From the NCBI RefSeq assembly GCF_008831285.2, contig NC_045139.1, forward strand, positions 17,094,354 to 17,158,353: a stretch of DNA of 64,000 bases. The letters run 5' to 3'. Shown in pieces: positions 46,683-58,432 of this stretch. Within the stretch, counting starts at the first letter, position 1, and each line of letters opens with the position of its first letter. Below the pieces are notes generated by a model. The model was not told the origin of the DNA and made no database searches. It saw only the letters and a list, made by a program, of their open reading frames with translations. The translations under genes and the position numbers were made by a program. The DNA is from Nymphaea colorata. Lineage: Eukaryota; Streptophyta; Magnoliopsida; Nymphaeales; Nymphaeaceae.

Positions 46683-49600
46683 CGCACACACGTACATGAT
46701 CTGACTACCACAGTACTAGCTAGCCTGACTTAGTGTATGTCCCTCTCTATCTCTCCTCTCCTCATTAAATGCGATCGCATCTTATAGAGGAGCAAGAGAG
46801 AGGAAGAGATGAGACAGAGAGGCTAAGAGATGAGGTGGTTGTTAGGATCATGAGAAGTCAGGGATTAATTTCCGTGTATATATTGTATGGAGAACAAAGA
46901 AAAAAAAAACTAAATGGTGTGCCCCTTTCTCTCTAGATGGACACACCACCAGGATAGTTAGTACTTGCTCTATATTACAGTTGCACATGCAGTCCATATC
47001 ATTCAAAATTTGTAGTTTACTTCTGTTTGTACTTTGTACCTGCCAATAGCAACTGTAATAATGGAATTGGCTTTCATGCTGCCCTAGTACTGCAATGCAA
47101 CTAGGCATGTCAAGGATGTTTTTTCCCTCTTCATATCTCATTGGATGATCAGATGATTCAATTTATATATGGCTAGGTTTGGTCTGTAAGTTAAGTGGTA
47201 GTATTTTTATTTTTACAGCTGGAAAGCTGCAGGGAAACACAATTACTTGGCGAGGTGATTCTGCATTGAAGGATGGACAAGAAGCAGGGTTGGATCTGTC
47301 GAAGGGATTGTATGATGCTGGAGATCATGTCAAGTTTGGGCTTCCCATGGCCTTTACTGCTACTGTGCTTTCGTGGGCAATTCTAGAATATGGAGATCAG
47401 ATGAATGCTGCAAAGCAGCTTGCCCCTGCTCAAGATGCACTAAAGTGGATAACTGATTATCTCGTCAATGCACATCCGAAGGATAATGTCTTGTACATTC
47501 AGGTTACTGCATAACTATTTATCCTGAACTGGCTTTACATAATACTAGATATGGATGTGGATTGTGGATCTTGAGCTGCCTCCTTGTTGTCATATAGCTG
47601 GATTTACTGTATTTCTCTGGTTCATGATTTAACAATGTTGAGAATTGAGATCATAGCCACAAAAACTGTGTTTCCTTTTTCGAAAAAAAAAACGTAAAAA
47701 AAGCATGTTAAATAAAATAGCTGTTTAAAACTTAAAAAATGCCGTTAAAAAAATGTTACAACGAAAGAAGCAAAAAATGCATTTTTTCTCGTTTCTTCAT
47801 TTTTTTTTATTTTTTTCACGTTTGTTTAATGCAAACTGTTTTTTTTTTAATTTTTTAATTTTTATTTGTTTTCTACTTATTTTTTGATGTTTGTATTATT
47901 AGTTTCTCACTTATTTTATTTTCCTCTCATTTTTGGTTTTTTTGAATTTTTTAAAATTTTGACATATTTTTCCCTTTTTTTTTTCATGGTCACCGTATTA
48001 TACCTAAGAAAAACCTCGCCGTTTAAGATGTGAGAAAGTTTTTTGTGACTATGCTTAAGATACAACAAGGCTTGTTTGTGCTCAACTTAGGATATGGGCA
48101 GGGGCAGAGCTAGGAATTTTCTTTCAAGGGAGCTGAACTATAGTTTCATAATTTCGACAGGAGCCAAAAATACAATTTTTTAAAATTTTTATATAGGCTT
48201 TTATATAGGCTAAAGGATTACTTAAATTACATGTAATTTTTTTTTTTTTTCCGAAAGTCTAAGGGGGTGCCATGGCCCCTACCAGGCCCCCTTCGGCTCC
48301 TCCCCTGATATGGGTGGATCAAATTGCTATGGCCCAGTTTTTAACTCTTAACTTTCATGTGAAGAATTGTGGTCATACTGATGTAAATAAAGGTGTATGC
48401 TCTATAGTCCAGGGGCTGCCAATGAAGCAAAAGTTAATGTCCAATTGCACTATTTAGGACTACTCCGCAACCAAAGAACCGTGTAATACAATGAGTACCC
48501 AAAATAAAGATTCAGATCTCATGAATCTTGACATAGCTCTCAGGTATCCATCAAGGAAATGGAATAATGACATCTAATTTCACAAATTTAGTTTGCACCC
48601 TGATTCATACAGTCGGTTGATCCAGTAAATGGAAGGATGGACTAGGACGGGCTAACTAGTCAACTTGTTAGGTTTCTATGTCACATTGCACATGAGAAAG
48701 GCTGGCGTACCTATGTTGTATGGCAGCTCCTAGATACTGGTACACCAGACCATCTGGCTACTTTTTTGGATCAGACCAGTTTGATCCAAATTCTTAAGTG
48801 ATGGGTGTCAACTTTTAGCTTTATTTTGTCATTGTTTTTAATTTTGATTTAATGGGACATTATGTATCTGTTATTGAACTTAGAAACTTTGTTGTTTCAT
48901 GCATCATGTATGAACTCATGAACTTTTTTGCTTCAGTTTCCTGGATTATGCATGATTATATACACCTTGCCATGCCACCCTGCCCACTACAAACCTGTAC
49001 CAGTGTACCTGCACCTGCATCCACACCTGTTTAACTTTTAAGTAACATTTCTCTGAATCGATCACAAGGAAATTTTGGACTTCTGATTGAAAGGGATTTT
49101 CAATTCATAACAATTTGCCACTTTCTGATGTTTCACGAACCGTCTTGCTGTTAAATCTTCTTTATTTTCTTTATTCTGCAACAAATTATATTGCATTGGT
49201 TCAGTGTGTTGTATGCATTGCTATCCATCATGAGCATCTTTTCTGGCTGCCTGATAACTGATGTAGGTCGTCAATGATGAAAAGGATCAGGATGAACTTG
49301 GATTGGACATTTGATCGAAAAGGACACTTTTTTTCTTTGGATACAACAATCCTTCTTCATCTGTTAAGTATATTGGGACAAAAGATCAACAAATGTCTGC
49401 ATACAATTTCGTAATGGGAACGTGAATTGGATTCTAACTGGACAATTGGTGCTTCTTGGAAAGAGTTCTCTATCATTATTGACCTATTTAATTAGATAAT
49501 GTGTAGTCATGACTTTATTTTGACCATTTGCACTTGTGTGTGTCAAACATCAATACCTGGACATTGTGGCAAGCTTCCATCCAACTTCCTCTTGTCCCGT

Positions 49601-51944
49601 GCCTGATCAAGCTATGCAACTTGCATCCTGTTGAATGGAACCTAATGAATCTGTTCAACTTGTATCCTGATTTCTTACTCTAGATGACTGTTTTCATTTT
49701 TGTTACAGCATTTCCTTCTTATAGCAGCTTTTCTTTCTTCCTGTATGTGGTGACATAAAAGCTTAAAGCCTTCATGTGAGTAAGTTTGTCCATATTGTTC
49801 AATTCTTGTGACAAGCTGAAGGTTATCTAAGGGGCTGGAATTTTGTTTGTACTTGGCATCTAGTTGATGTTTATATATGCTGATTCATTCTCCTCTCAAG
49901 GGTATCAGATGTTTGTGAGATTTAATGCACACATGAAGAACTTCCTTCTACTTTGGTTTTGGCTTTTCTCACTGAAGTTCTTATCACGGCATAGTCTGTT
50001 AGTAAATGAAGTTGTTGCTTCTGTTGATAGGTTGGAGATGCAAAAACGGACCATGCCTGTTGGGAAAGGCCTGAAGATATGACAGAAGAAAGGCCTCTCA
50101 CACAGGTGAACACATCTTCCCCTGGCACAGAAGTTGCAGCAGAGACAGCTGCTGCATTGGCATCTGCTTCATTGGTCTTCAAAACGACTGATCCTACATA
50201 TTCGGATTTGCTTCTACAACATGCAAAGAAGTTATTTACTTTTGCTGATAGTTATAGAGCTTCCTATAGTATCAGCATCCCCAAAGTTCAGCAATTCTAC
50301 AATTCTACTGGGTACGAAGATGAACTACTATGGGCTGCTGCTTGGCTCTATCATGCAACTCAAGATCAGACGTATTTGAGTTATGCTACTATAAAGAACG
50401 GCCAATCATTTGCACAGTGGGGAGACCCAAGCTGGTTTAGCTGGGATAATAAACTTGCCGGAACACAGGTAATATTTCAAATGCAAGTAAAACTTGGCCT
50501 TTCTCTTCTATATCATCTTCATTGCCATCATTGTTGCAGTAACTCAGGGTTGTCTGTTTCATGATTACATCTGTCAAATTTTCCCCACCACAAGCGATGG
50601 GCTTATTGGTGACTAAGTTTTGATGGATGCTTTACCAATGGCTACACCCTCCATTGATGTTGTTTTCTTGCTGATTTTCTTCAAGATATCTTGGTCTTTT
50701 GCTGTCCTATGGTCACTAATTATGTTAAGATGGCATTAGCTTCAATTAGTGAAGGCCTGATAGATTTTTTTTTTTGTCCTATTGAAGATCTCACTCACAC
50801 ATTCAGTGTGGCTGCATAAAAAGATGTGAGGCTATAGGCCCCACTAGTAGGTTATTTCATTTCAATTTTTTTTGTGCAGGTTCTTTTATCCCGAATTGCA
50901 TTCTTTAGCTCAGATAAGGCATCAGATGGGGAGAAGTCGGGCCTCCAAAATTACAAGAAAACAGCGGAGGCTGTTATGTGTGGTCTTCTTCCAGATTCAC
51001 CTACTGCCACAACTGATAGAACTGATGGTAATAAACGATAGTTACTGGAAATTGCTCCATTGTTTTGATCAAATTTTAGTTAAGGGGTCTAGAATTTGAT
51101 GTGAAGAAGATAGCAACTGCAGATTTCGTTGTTTTCTGATGAGGATTCTCATCCACGTTGATCTTGCTGATGTAGCGACTGGTTGACTTTTTATTAGGAA
51201 TACTTGAACTTTCTTTGCTGTATTTTGGGAAGGCAGAAGGCTCTCTATACCACTGTTTGAAGTTGAAGCAATAAGCAAAACCCATTTTGTCTCCTACTGC
51301 AGGGGGTCTTGTTTGGATTTCGGAATGGAATGCGTTGCAACATCCAGTGGCCTCTGCATTTCTTGCGGTACTTTACAGTGATTACATGCTCACATCAGGG
51401 ACACCAAGCATGTATTGCAACGACAAGGAATTCTCACCTACTGACCTTCGGAACTTTGCCGTTTCCCAGGTAACAAGTTGCAGAACATCTTTTAGGAGTA
51501 AAATTTCTTTACTTCCATCGAACTTCTTTTCCTATTAAAGAGTTCCTAGTTTATTTCGTTTATGTTCTTTTCCATTCTCTTTGCATTTGATTTGTTCTTC
51601 TGTAACCGGACCAGGCGGATTACGTGTTGGGTGACAATCCAATGAAGCTGAGTTACTTGGTGGGTTATGGCGACAAGTACCCAGTTCAGGTGCACCATAG
51701 AGGCGCTTCAATTCCTGTGGATGCAAATACAGGCTGCAAGGGCTTTCAATGGCTGGAGTCAAAGGGACCGAACCCAAACATAGCTTATGGTGCATTAGTT
51801 GGCGGTCCGTTTAAGAATGATAGCTTCATAGATTACAGGAACAACTCGATGCAGAACGAGCCCACCACATACAACAGTGCTGTGGCCGTTGCCTTGCTTT
51901 CTGGTCTGGTCACCACTTCTTCAGTGGTCAAATCCTTCTCCTAA
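45382..51944 (+). CDS. Membrane-anchored GH9B endo-1,4-beta-glucanase (endoglucanase 10/2-like), six exons
   Basis: Hydrolyses beta-1,4-glucans in cell-wall modification. Exons 45382-45592, 47219-47502, 50031-50468, 50880-51027, 51303-51469 and 51615-51944 join to 1578 bases (525 residues plus stop), all GT-AG. Residues 8-30 (CLWWLIVLAIAALVVAAAVF region) form one transmembrane anchor after a short cytosolic tail, then VPGPPGAVSEKYGEALRVAL leads into the catalytic domain. GH9 hallmarks: the YDAGDHVKFGLPMAF block with Asp103 and Asp106 (nucleophile motif DAGD), GYGDKYP-VQVHHRGASIP with His-Arg 444-445, and FIDYRNNSMQNEPTTYN with Asp489 and the general acid Glu498. Order and length match Arabidopsis endoglucanases 10 and 2. 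It is not KORRIGAN (GH9A), whose N-terminus is much longer. Intron 2 (2.5 kb) holds a small hAT-like element. The protein looks intact. Confidence 0.97.
46624..46681. repeat. (CT)n(TA)n compound microsatellite
   Basis: CT run to about 46639, then TA run to 46681, in intron 1 of the endoglucanase gene. Confidence 0.95.
48099..48307 (+). mobile_element. Complete hAT-like MITE in endoglucanase intron 2
   Basis: A 209-base element starting CAGGGGCAGAGCTAGG and ending CTTCGGCTCCTCCCCTG, so the termini are imperfect inverted repeats (CAGGGG-AGAGC / CAGGGG-GGAGC). It is flanked by ATATGGG on both sides (48092-48098 and 48308-48314). If the last G is counted as flank, the duplication is the 8-base GATATGGG, the length expected of hAT elements. 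The middle is AT-rich and non-coding. Two further fragments of the family lie at 8415-8551 and 8739-8807. Confidence 0.75.
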
Positions 51945-53980
51945 CATTACCAATGCGTTGTCTTTTGTATATCTGATTTTTATTGTTCTTATTATTGTTG
52001 TCTGTTGTAATATTTAATCTTGTGAAAATTGCTCAAATTTTTCTTGCCTACTTCAAGCAAATGGCTGGTATTTCCTACGATCGAAAGACGGGGCTCTGCC
52101 TCCTTTCGAGAATGGGAAAAATCGGCCGAAGCTATCTCGATTTTGCGCACAGCTTTAGACGTACTCTTTCTTTTATATTATTGTGTCTTGATTTGGGAAG
52201 TTAAATATTTGGATCTTTTCCCACTCAAAATCAAGATAAATTTGAATTTTTTATGGGTTCTTTTTTCTAAGACGCAAATATTAGATAAATTTCAAATGCA
52301 ATTTTTTTGTTTCTCCCCTCAAGCATAGGCCTTTAAACGGATTTCCATTCTTCAAGAAATTTGAATTCTGGTTGTATTATCTAAATTTCATGGTTTTTTT
52401 GGATTTTGATCGCTATTTCCCCAGTTCCGTGCTTGAGCATAACTTTTGCTGACAAAATTGTGTTTCTTTTCCAACTATTTTACAAGTATCATCAGCCTTC
52501 AAGAATTGAATTTACATTCAATTTATTGGGTCCAATCTGTGGGAATAAGCCTAGCAGTATGAGTCAATGTTCATCCTTCTAGACGTCTAGAAACTTGTCC
52601 TGATCAATTGCAAAGTGCAAAACCCCGTGGAGGCAACGGCATCGTTTAGTGGCATTATTGGGATCGAGTTTCAAATTCTGACTCGGGAAATCATTGGCAG
52701 TTACTTGATTCTAGTTTCTGATCATTTGGAAAAGATGAAAAGCTAACGCCGCTGTTGGTGATTGACAATTTAAAATTTTACACACTTAGGAGTTAGCTTT
52801 CGGTGGTATTACAAAAATGCATTAAGTTTGAATTTCTTTCAATTAACCTTCTAAATTACACACGAGCAGTTAAATTACAAAATTCCAATTTAAACATTTT
52901 TTTGTCATGCAACAAAACATTGGTAAGTGTCGTTTCGTAGGTAATCTATTGAAAGTTTGATGGTGTTTATCAGGCAATTGCTTTAGTTGTTGCTTCATCA
53001 TACATAAATTGGGCTCTCATTTTAATTTTAACATCGATAGATATTTTTTGTAGAGGCATTAAAAGAATGGATTCGATGGAATTTAAAGTAGTTGGATGAG
53101 ACCACTGAGTCGTCGGAAGGAAGAAAACTACGTACTCACTAAACATGGTACATTTATATCGCGTTCGAGTGTTGAATGTAAGAACGATTTTCATAATCAC
53201 TTCATGTTTCTCACAACAATAATATATTATCCACGAACCATGCTTTTTAAGAACATGCCATTTAAGAATATATTGTTGTTCTTATTAAACGCTCTCTTAC
53301 TACTTGTTCTTCCTAATAAATATATTGTATAAATGAAGTGTGCTCATATTATAGGTGCACACACACATACGTAGTTGTGATAGGGTAAGAGGGTCCTCAA
53401 GTAAACTTCAGGTAGAACTGCAAATGCTCATGCTATTTTTTGCTGTGATTTGGCAGCAAAGTCCAACTAAACTTTTCCCTTAAGAACCGTTTGACAACAA
53501 TTATTAATGTTTCATAGATTTGTCCCATTTAGTAAGTGAGTTTCATTAAACATTTTGCATAACAAATTCATCAAATAATAACGAACTGTTCTCGTTGCCA
53601 AACGCCTTATAAATCAATCGTGCCGGACTCTAGAAAGCTTTTGGATCATTCCCGCCGGCGGTGATCTTGGGCAGCCGGAGTCCGGCTCAAGTATGACCAT
53701 GCTCGTCGGGACCTTGCAACGCTTGGGCCAGGGTCTTTTATTTGGTCCAACACGACCCAATGTCAGTGAGGGACTAAACTTGAACTTATAGGAACAAAAA
53801 AAAAATATCCGATCCACTTTGGGTTCGTTTGAAAAAGTCGTCTCTCGTAAAACCGGTCGTCGGTGCTTGCTGCTTGCTTTTGTCCCAAAGGCCGAAAGGA
53901 GACGAAAGAAAGAAAAGAAAGGAGAAAAAATAATCAAATAATTCATCGGAAAGGGGAAAAGATCGGAGAAACGATGAAGG
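51945..53980. other. Intergenic, endoglucanase 3' flank, no gene recognised
   Basis: AT-rich, no supported gene. The last ~350 bases (53610-53980) are GC-richer and become the promoter or leader of the coiled-coil gene. A short MITE-like element is annotated separately. Confidence 0.45.
53482..53611. mobile_element. Short MITE-like element
   Basis: The left end TAAGAACCGTTTGACAACAA and the inverse of the right end (TAAGGCGTTTGGCAACGAG) form imperfect ~18-base inverted repeats around ~95 AT-rich bases. A TGTTTGGTAACAAGAACG word near 44065 resembles the end of the same family. No clear target duplication. Confidence 0.4.
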
Positions 53981-54179
53981 GCGCTGGAGTCCATTCCTCA
54001 TAAGAGGTGCTACGTGTTTCTTTCGATTTCTTCCTTTCCAGTTTTTCTTCTTTTTGGTACTCTGCAATCGGTTATTCCCCCTAATTTTTTGTATTCTTTT
54101 GATTTTTTTTGATTTTTGTTAATGATCGTCTGACCTTGATTTGGTTATCCTTTTGACGGGCAATCTGGTGGAAAGTAGC

Positions 54180-56850
54180 ACTCTGACGGAATCGAATCCC
54201 CACTTCTTTCACCAATCCTGCCGATCAGGTAATCAGCGTTGCTCGAGTAAGGGCTTAGTTTGATTCGATGCGATTATGTTCACGATCTTCTTTGTCACCA
54301 TTTTGCAATTTTTTTGGCATCGAAAAACAGCGTTTTCAGCGGAGTAATGATAGAACTCTGCGATTTATGTTGATATAAATTCGGATGCGCACCCCTCTTT
54401 GTTTCCTGCGCAAGTTCTATGACCAATCGTTTTTTTCCCCTTTCCTTTTCTATTGATTTGAGATGATTGATTATTGAGTTTGCCATTTTTATGTTTTCCT
54501 CCCAACTTCCTAACTGTAGTTAAACTGAGGAACAAATTTTTTAGAACATTTCTGGCCAAAGCGTGAGGAGAGATTTTAAGAACCCATTTTTGTCTAGACT
54601 TTCATTGGAAAGCGCAAGCGCGAGATGAATGTAGGCTTTGGGGGATGTTCACCTGGAATTGGGTATCACTAATTTGTATGTTAGAAAGCGTTTTGGATAT
54701 GGATGGTAAGAGAATAGGTGTTCTGGTTGTTATATCAAGGTGGGATGAATATGTTTGCCCGAGTATGGCCTAGGAAGAGTTGGACACCTTTTTTTTCTTC
54801 CTGTCTATCTTATATCTGTCTTCTGCTTTCCATGAATGGAAGTAGTGCATCCTTCCCTGCGTTGCATGGTTTAACTTGTAAGAAGAAGAGGAAGAAGAGA
54901 AAATAAGGAGGAACGAGGGATGGATGGGGGAGGGAAACAGAAGGTGTGGGCCCCTTGGGGTGTAACTTTTTTCTTTTGTTAGAAAGGAAATACATTGGCT
55001 ATGCCAGAATCTAGTTGCCGGCTTCCCACAGCACATTTTTTACTTTTAGTTCGTGGCATGACAATGATATGGTGGAGTGCTTGGGCTTCCTAAGTGTGGC
55101 TAAAAGGACTAACTGACCCCAGTACATTGTAAAACACTTCTGGACGTTATATGCAGAAAATAAACTGAATGTGCTCTTTACAGGCCATGTGATATAAGTG
55201 TAAGATACCATGTTAATTTATGCAAGTATTGCACCAATTTTGAGATTCTACATTTGCACAGAATAAGCACGCATAGTTATGGTAATACAAACTTAAGCCC
55301 AGGAATGAGACTGATTTTGTCAACATAACTTTTATTTGTACAAGGATGGGGGCAACAATACCAAGTTCTCCTCTTTCATACAACGTCAGTCCAACTAAAT
55401 TCTCCACTTTTGTCTAATTATACATCACATTTTATGTTGACATAGCCTCTTTTTAGAGGATGCAAGTTATTGTCCAAAAAAATGTTTGAAGAACCCAAAC
55501 CTTTCATTGTATAGGAAGCTTGCTCAGGTAGAGGATGCAAGTTAACTTTATCATCACATTCACCCCCATTTGAGAGTGGATATAGATGAAATCATGCAAA
55601 CCCAGGTAGGAAGTAATTTCAGAGATACAGCAACATTGCTATATATATGCATGTGTGTGTAGATGATGAAGTAAGACTATAGGAGTAATTGTGAACAAAA
55701 TAGTCACTATGCTAATAAAATGTAAAATTATTATTTTGCTTTTAGTAATTATTGATAAGTAGCATAATTAGGAATCCCACATTTGTTCACATCTCGCAAC
55801 AAACACATTTTTAGACAATCGATTGAAACAGCAAACAAGTTCTATATTGAAGAATGTTTTAATATTAAAGTTTCAACAAGTAAGATAAAAAGTTACATTT
55901 ATAAAGTAGCGGGGCTTACCAAAATGGTCTCGGAAAGAAATATGTTTTCACTTTCTGGACAATATTAGACTTGATCAAGCTTGATCAAATCTGAATTTCG
56001 ACTAAAATAGGCAAATAGCACGGGTGCATTGATTGCATCCAACACTTCTTTGATTCGTGTGCAAAGATGCATCAGTCTCCTCATCCATGTGCAGCCATGT
56101 CAACATGGGTGCAACGTCCACATATGGATTGATTGTGACATGGCCTCCTATTTTAACCTATTATCAACGTATAGCAGCAAGAGAAATCTGCTTTTCTTTG
56201 CATGGGAAGAATAGCGTTCAACACTGTATTCAGTTTGTCTGCATGAGAAGATGAAAGTTCAAATCTATATACCAACATTAAATCCACTTCTACCTGTCAT
56301 CAACAAATCTTGCTAAAAACTGAAGGACTATAGTGACATCATCTTAAGAAGCATGGCCACTAGTGACCTCGAAAACATTTTTTTGGTGCATTTGATGCCC
56401 TTGATTGGCAGCATAATGCCTAAATTGGAACAATCCAAGCATAGACTTGATAACATCTTTATACCTTACAATATACAGAAAGCAGCAAGCAATTAATATC
56501 ACAATGAATGAAAAGGAACTCTAGAATAAGCAAATAGAATTTTTTTAAAGATAATCATATAAATCAAAGTGATTTCAAACGCATTATGGTAGTATAACTT
56601 GATACAGTTAGTTGAATGGATAATTGACTAATAGCCCTTGAAAGTTGCTTTGGTTGCTTCATGGCTAACAATCATTCTTAGTAGCAAACTATTGTTACCA
56701 TTGTTACTCTCTTGGAGTCTTGGTGCTGTATTTTGCCTTGATGCACAATTATTTCAAAATCTTGAACGATATAAATTATGCTTTTCATGCACATTATTGT
56801 ATTGATCCCAACTGCCATCTCAAGTATGCATACAAAATGTAAGTTACAGG
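54180..56850 (+). other. Leader exon and long 5' UTR intron of the coiled-coil gene
   Basis: A donor CCGATCAG|GTAATC lies at 54228/54229, after a leader-like stretch starting near 53990. An acceptor GTAAGTTACAG at 56849/56850 precedes the start codon by about 23 bases. Nothing coding is recognised between, so a ~2.6 kb leader intron is the simplest reading. It is not proven without transcripts. Confidence 0.4.
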
Positions 56851-56872
56851 TGGAGAGATCTAGGAACTTGAA

Positions 56873-58432
56873 ATGGATGATGAAGGAGATGTGTCAGCGT
56901 TAAAGTCTCAGCTCAGCCAAATGCGAATCATGTGGGTCCATGAGCTGGAGCGACGCCGACAGCAAGAGGAGATGTTGGAAGCAAAACTAAATGAGATTAA
57001 GGAGTTTGTTGCTGACACTGAGAAAAAGGAGAAAAGGGAAATGGAAGTTCTGTGGCGAAGGGTCAAGGCTGCTGCTACATGGATGACATACTTGAAGTCC
57101 AAGGCTAAAATTATGGCGGTACCTCACCTTGCACATACTTCATGTGGGATAAGACATCAAGAAGGAGTGGGATTTGTTGACAAACATGGAACACCGTTGG
57201 CAGATTGGTCAAAGGTTGTTGATCTTTCTCTTTTTGAAAGTTTGGATGAGGAGAAGAAACCACAGCCCAGGAAAAATCAAGGGCTTTTTGATGAATACGA
57301 TGGTGCATACATTGGTGACATAATCAAGTCAGTATTATTAGTTACAGATGTGATGGAGGCTCTTGTTAAGAGGGTTATTATTGCTGAAACAGAAACAGCT
57401 ACTGAGAAGGAAAAGGTAAATTTAGGCCAAGAAGAGATCAGGAAAAAGACACTCCAAGTTGAAAAGATGTCAGCTAGAGTGGAGGAGATGGAAAAATTGG
57501 CATCAGGTACTGATGAAATGTTGAAGGAAATGCGCCAGAAGATAGAAGATATGGCAGAAGAGACCTCCAGGCAAAGGCAACGAGCTGCAGAGAATGAGCA
57601 AGAGCTTTTTCGAGTTAGGCAGGATGTGGAGTCTCTTAGATCAAGTATCAGTGGTCTTGTTAGTGTAAGACAGACACTTATATCATCAGAGAAACAATTC
57701 CAAACAATGGAGAAACTTTTTGAACGGTATATTTGTAGGCTTTTTCTTTTTCTAGATGGTCTTTTGGTTTTAAAAAAAGAAAGTCTATGGTCGCACAAAA
57801 ATCTTCAGATCATGTTCTCATTCTGACTTTGAATTTATAATTCAATGTGTTTATTATAGGATTAACGGTGAAGTTTTAGTTTTTACAGTATGATGAATGA
57901 CATCTATTTGTTGGCAGATTGTGCATGCTTGATCTGATGTCTGATTTTGAGTCTAGTAACCTTTGGTTCAATCTCTTGGTTACTCACTAGCGTGGTTGTT
58001 TATAAGTTATGTACATGAATCAGTTGCATTGGGTAGAGTAGAAGGTAGTTGCCAAGACATGTTTTATTTCCACTATGAAACATTTGGTCCAATTTCCTAC
58101 AAAATATACCATGATATGCGGGAAGTCTGTTGATCAAGGGCCAAGAATGGAGTTAACAGACTGGGCCTTGATGTTCTTTGAATATAGTATGCTGCTTTCT
58201 CTTTTATTTGTTGTTACTCTGTATATATACCAGCATTTTCAATGGATTTTCGGCTGTGAACAGGTTAATTGCCAGTGCTGCACATTTGGAGAGAATGATC
58301 ATTGAAAAGGATAGTCAAATTCGAGGTCTAGAAGCAGACAAAGATCGGCTAACTGCTCTTTTGGATTTGAAAGAGGCTCAGTTGGTTGCCATGAATGAAC
58401 AGTGTAAGATCATGGCCACAAAGCCATTGTGA
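56873..58432 (+). CDS. Plant-specific coiled-coil protein of unknown function (340 aa), two exons
   Basis: Exons 56873-57726 and 58264-58432 join (GAACG|GTATAT ... GAACAG|GTTAAT) to 1023 bases, 340 residues plus stop. Residues 1-80 are a coiled coil (LKSQLSQMRIMWVHELERRR onward), followed by a conserved non-coiled block, LKSKAKIMAVPHLAHTSCGI, then GVGFVDKHGTPLADWSKVVD. After DEYDGAYIGDIIKSVLLVTD a second long, charged coiled coil runs to the C-terminus (QFQTMEKLFER and LIASAAHLERMIIEKDSQIR). I recognise the VPHLAHTSCGI and QFQT-E-LFER pattern from plant proteins annotated loosely as golgin- or myosin-like, but I know no established function. There is no membrane span or targeting signal. The gene looks intact. 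Confidence 0.92.

Noticed and set aside
53614-53994. 126-codon minus-strand ORF
   Set aside because: No motif; it overlaps the GC-rich leader of the coiled-coil gene on the opposite strand.
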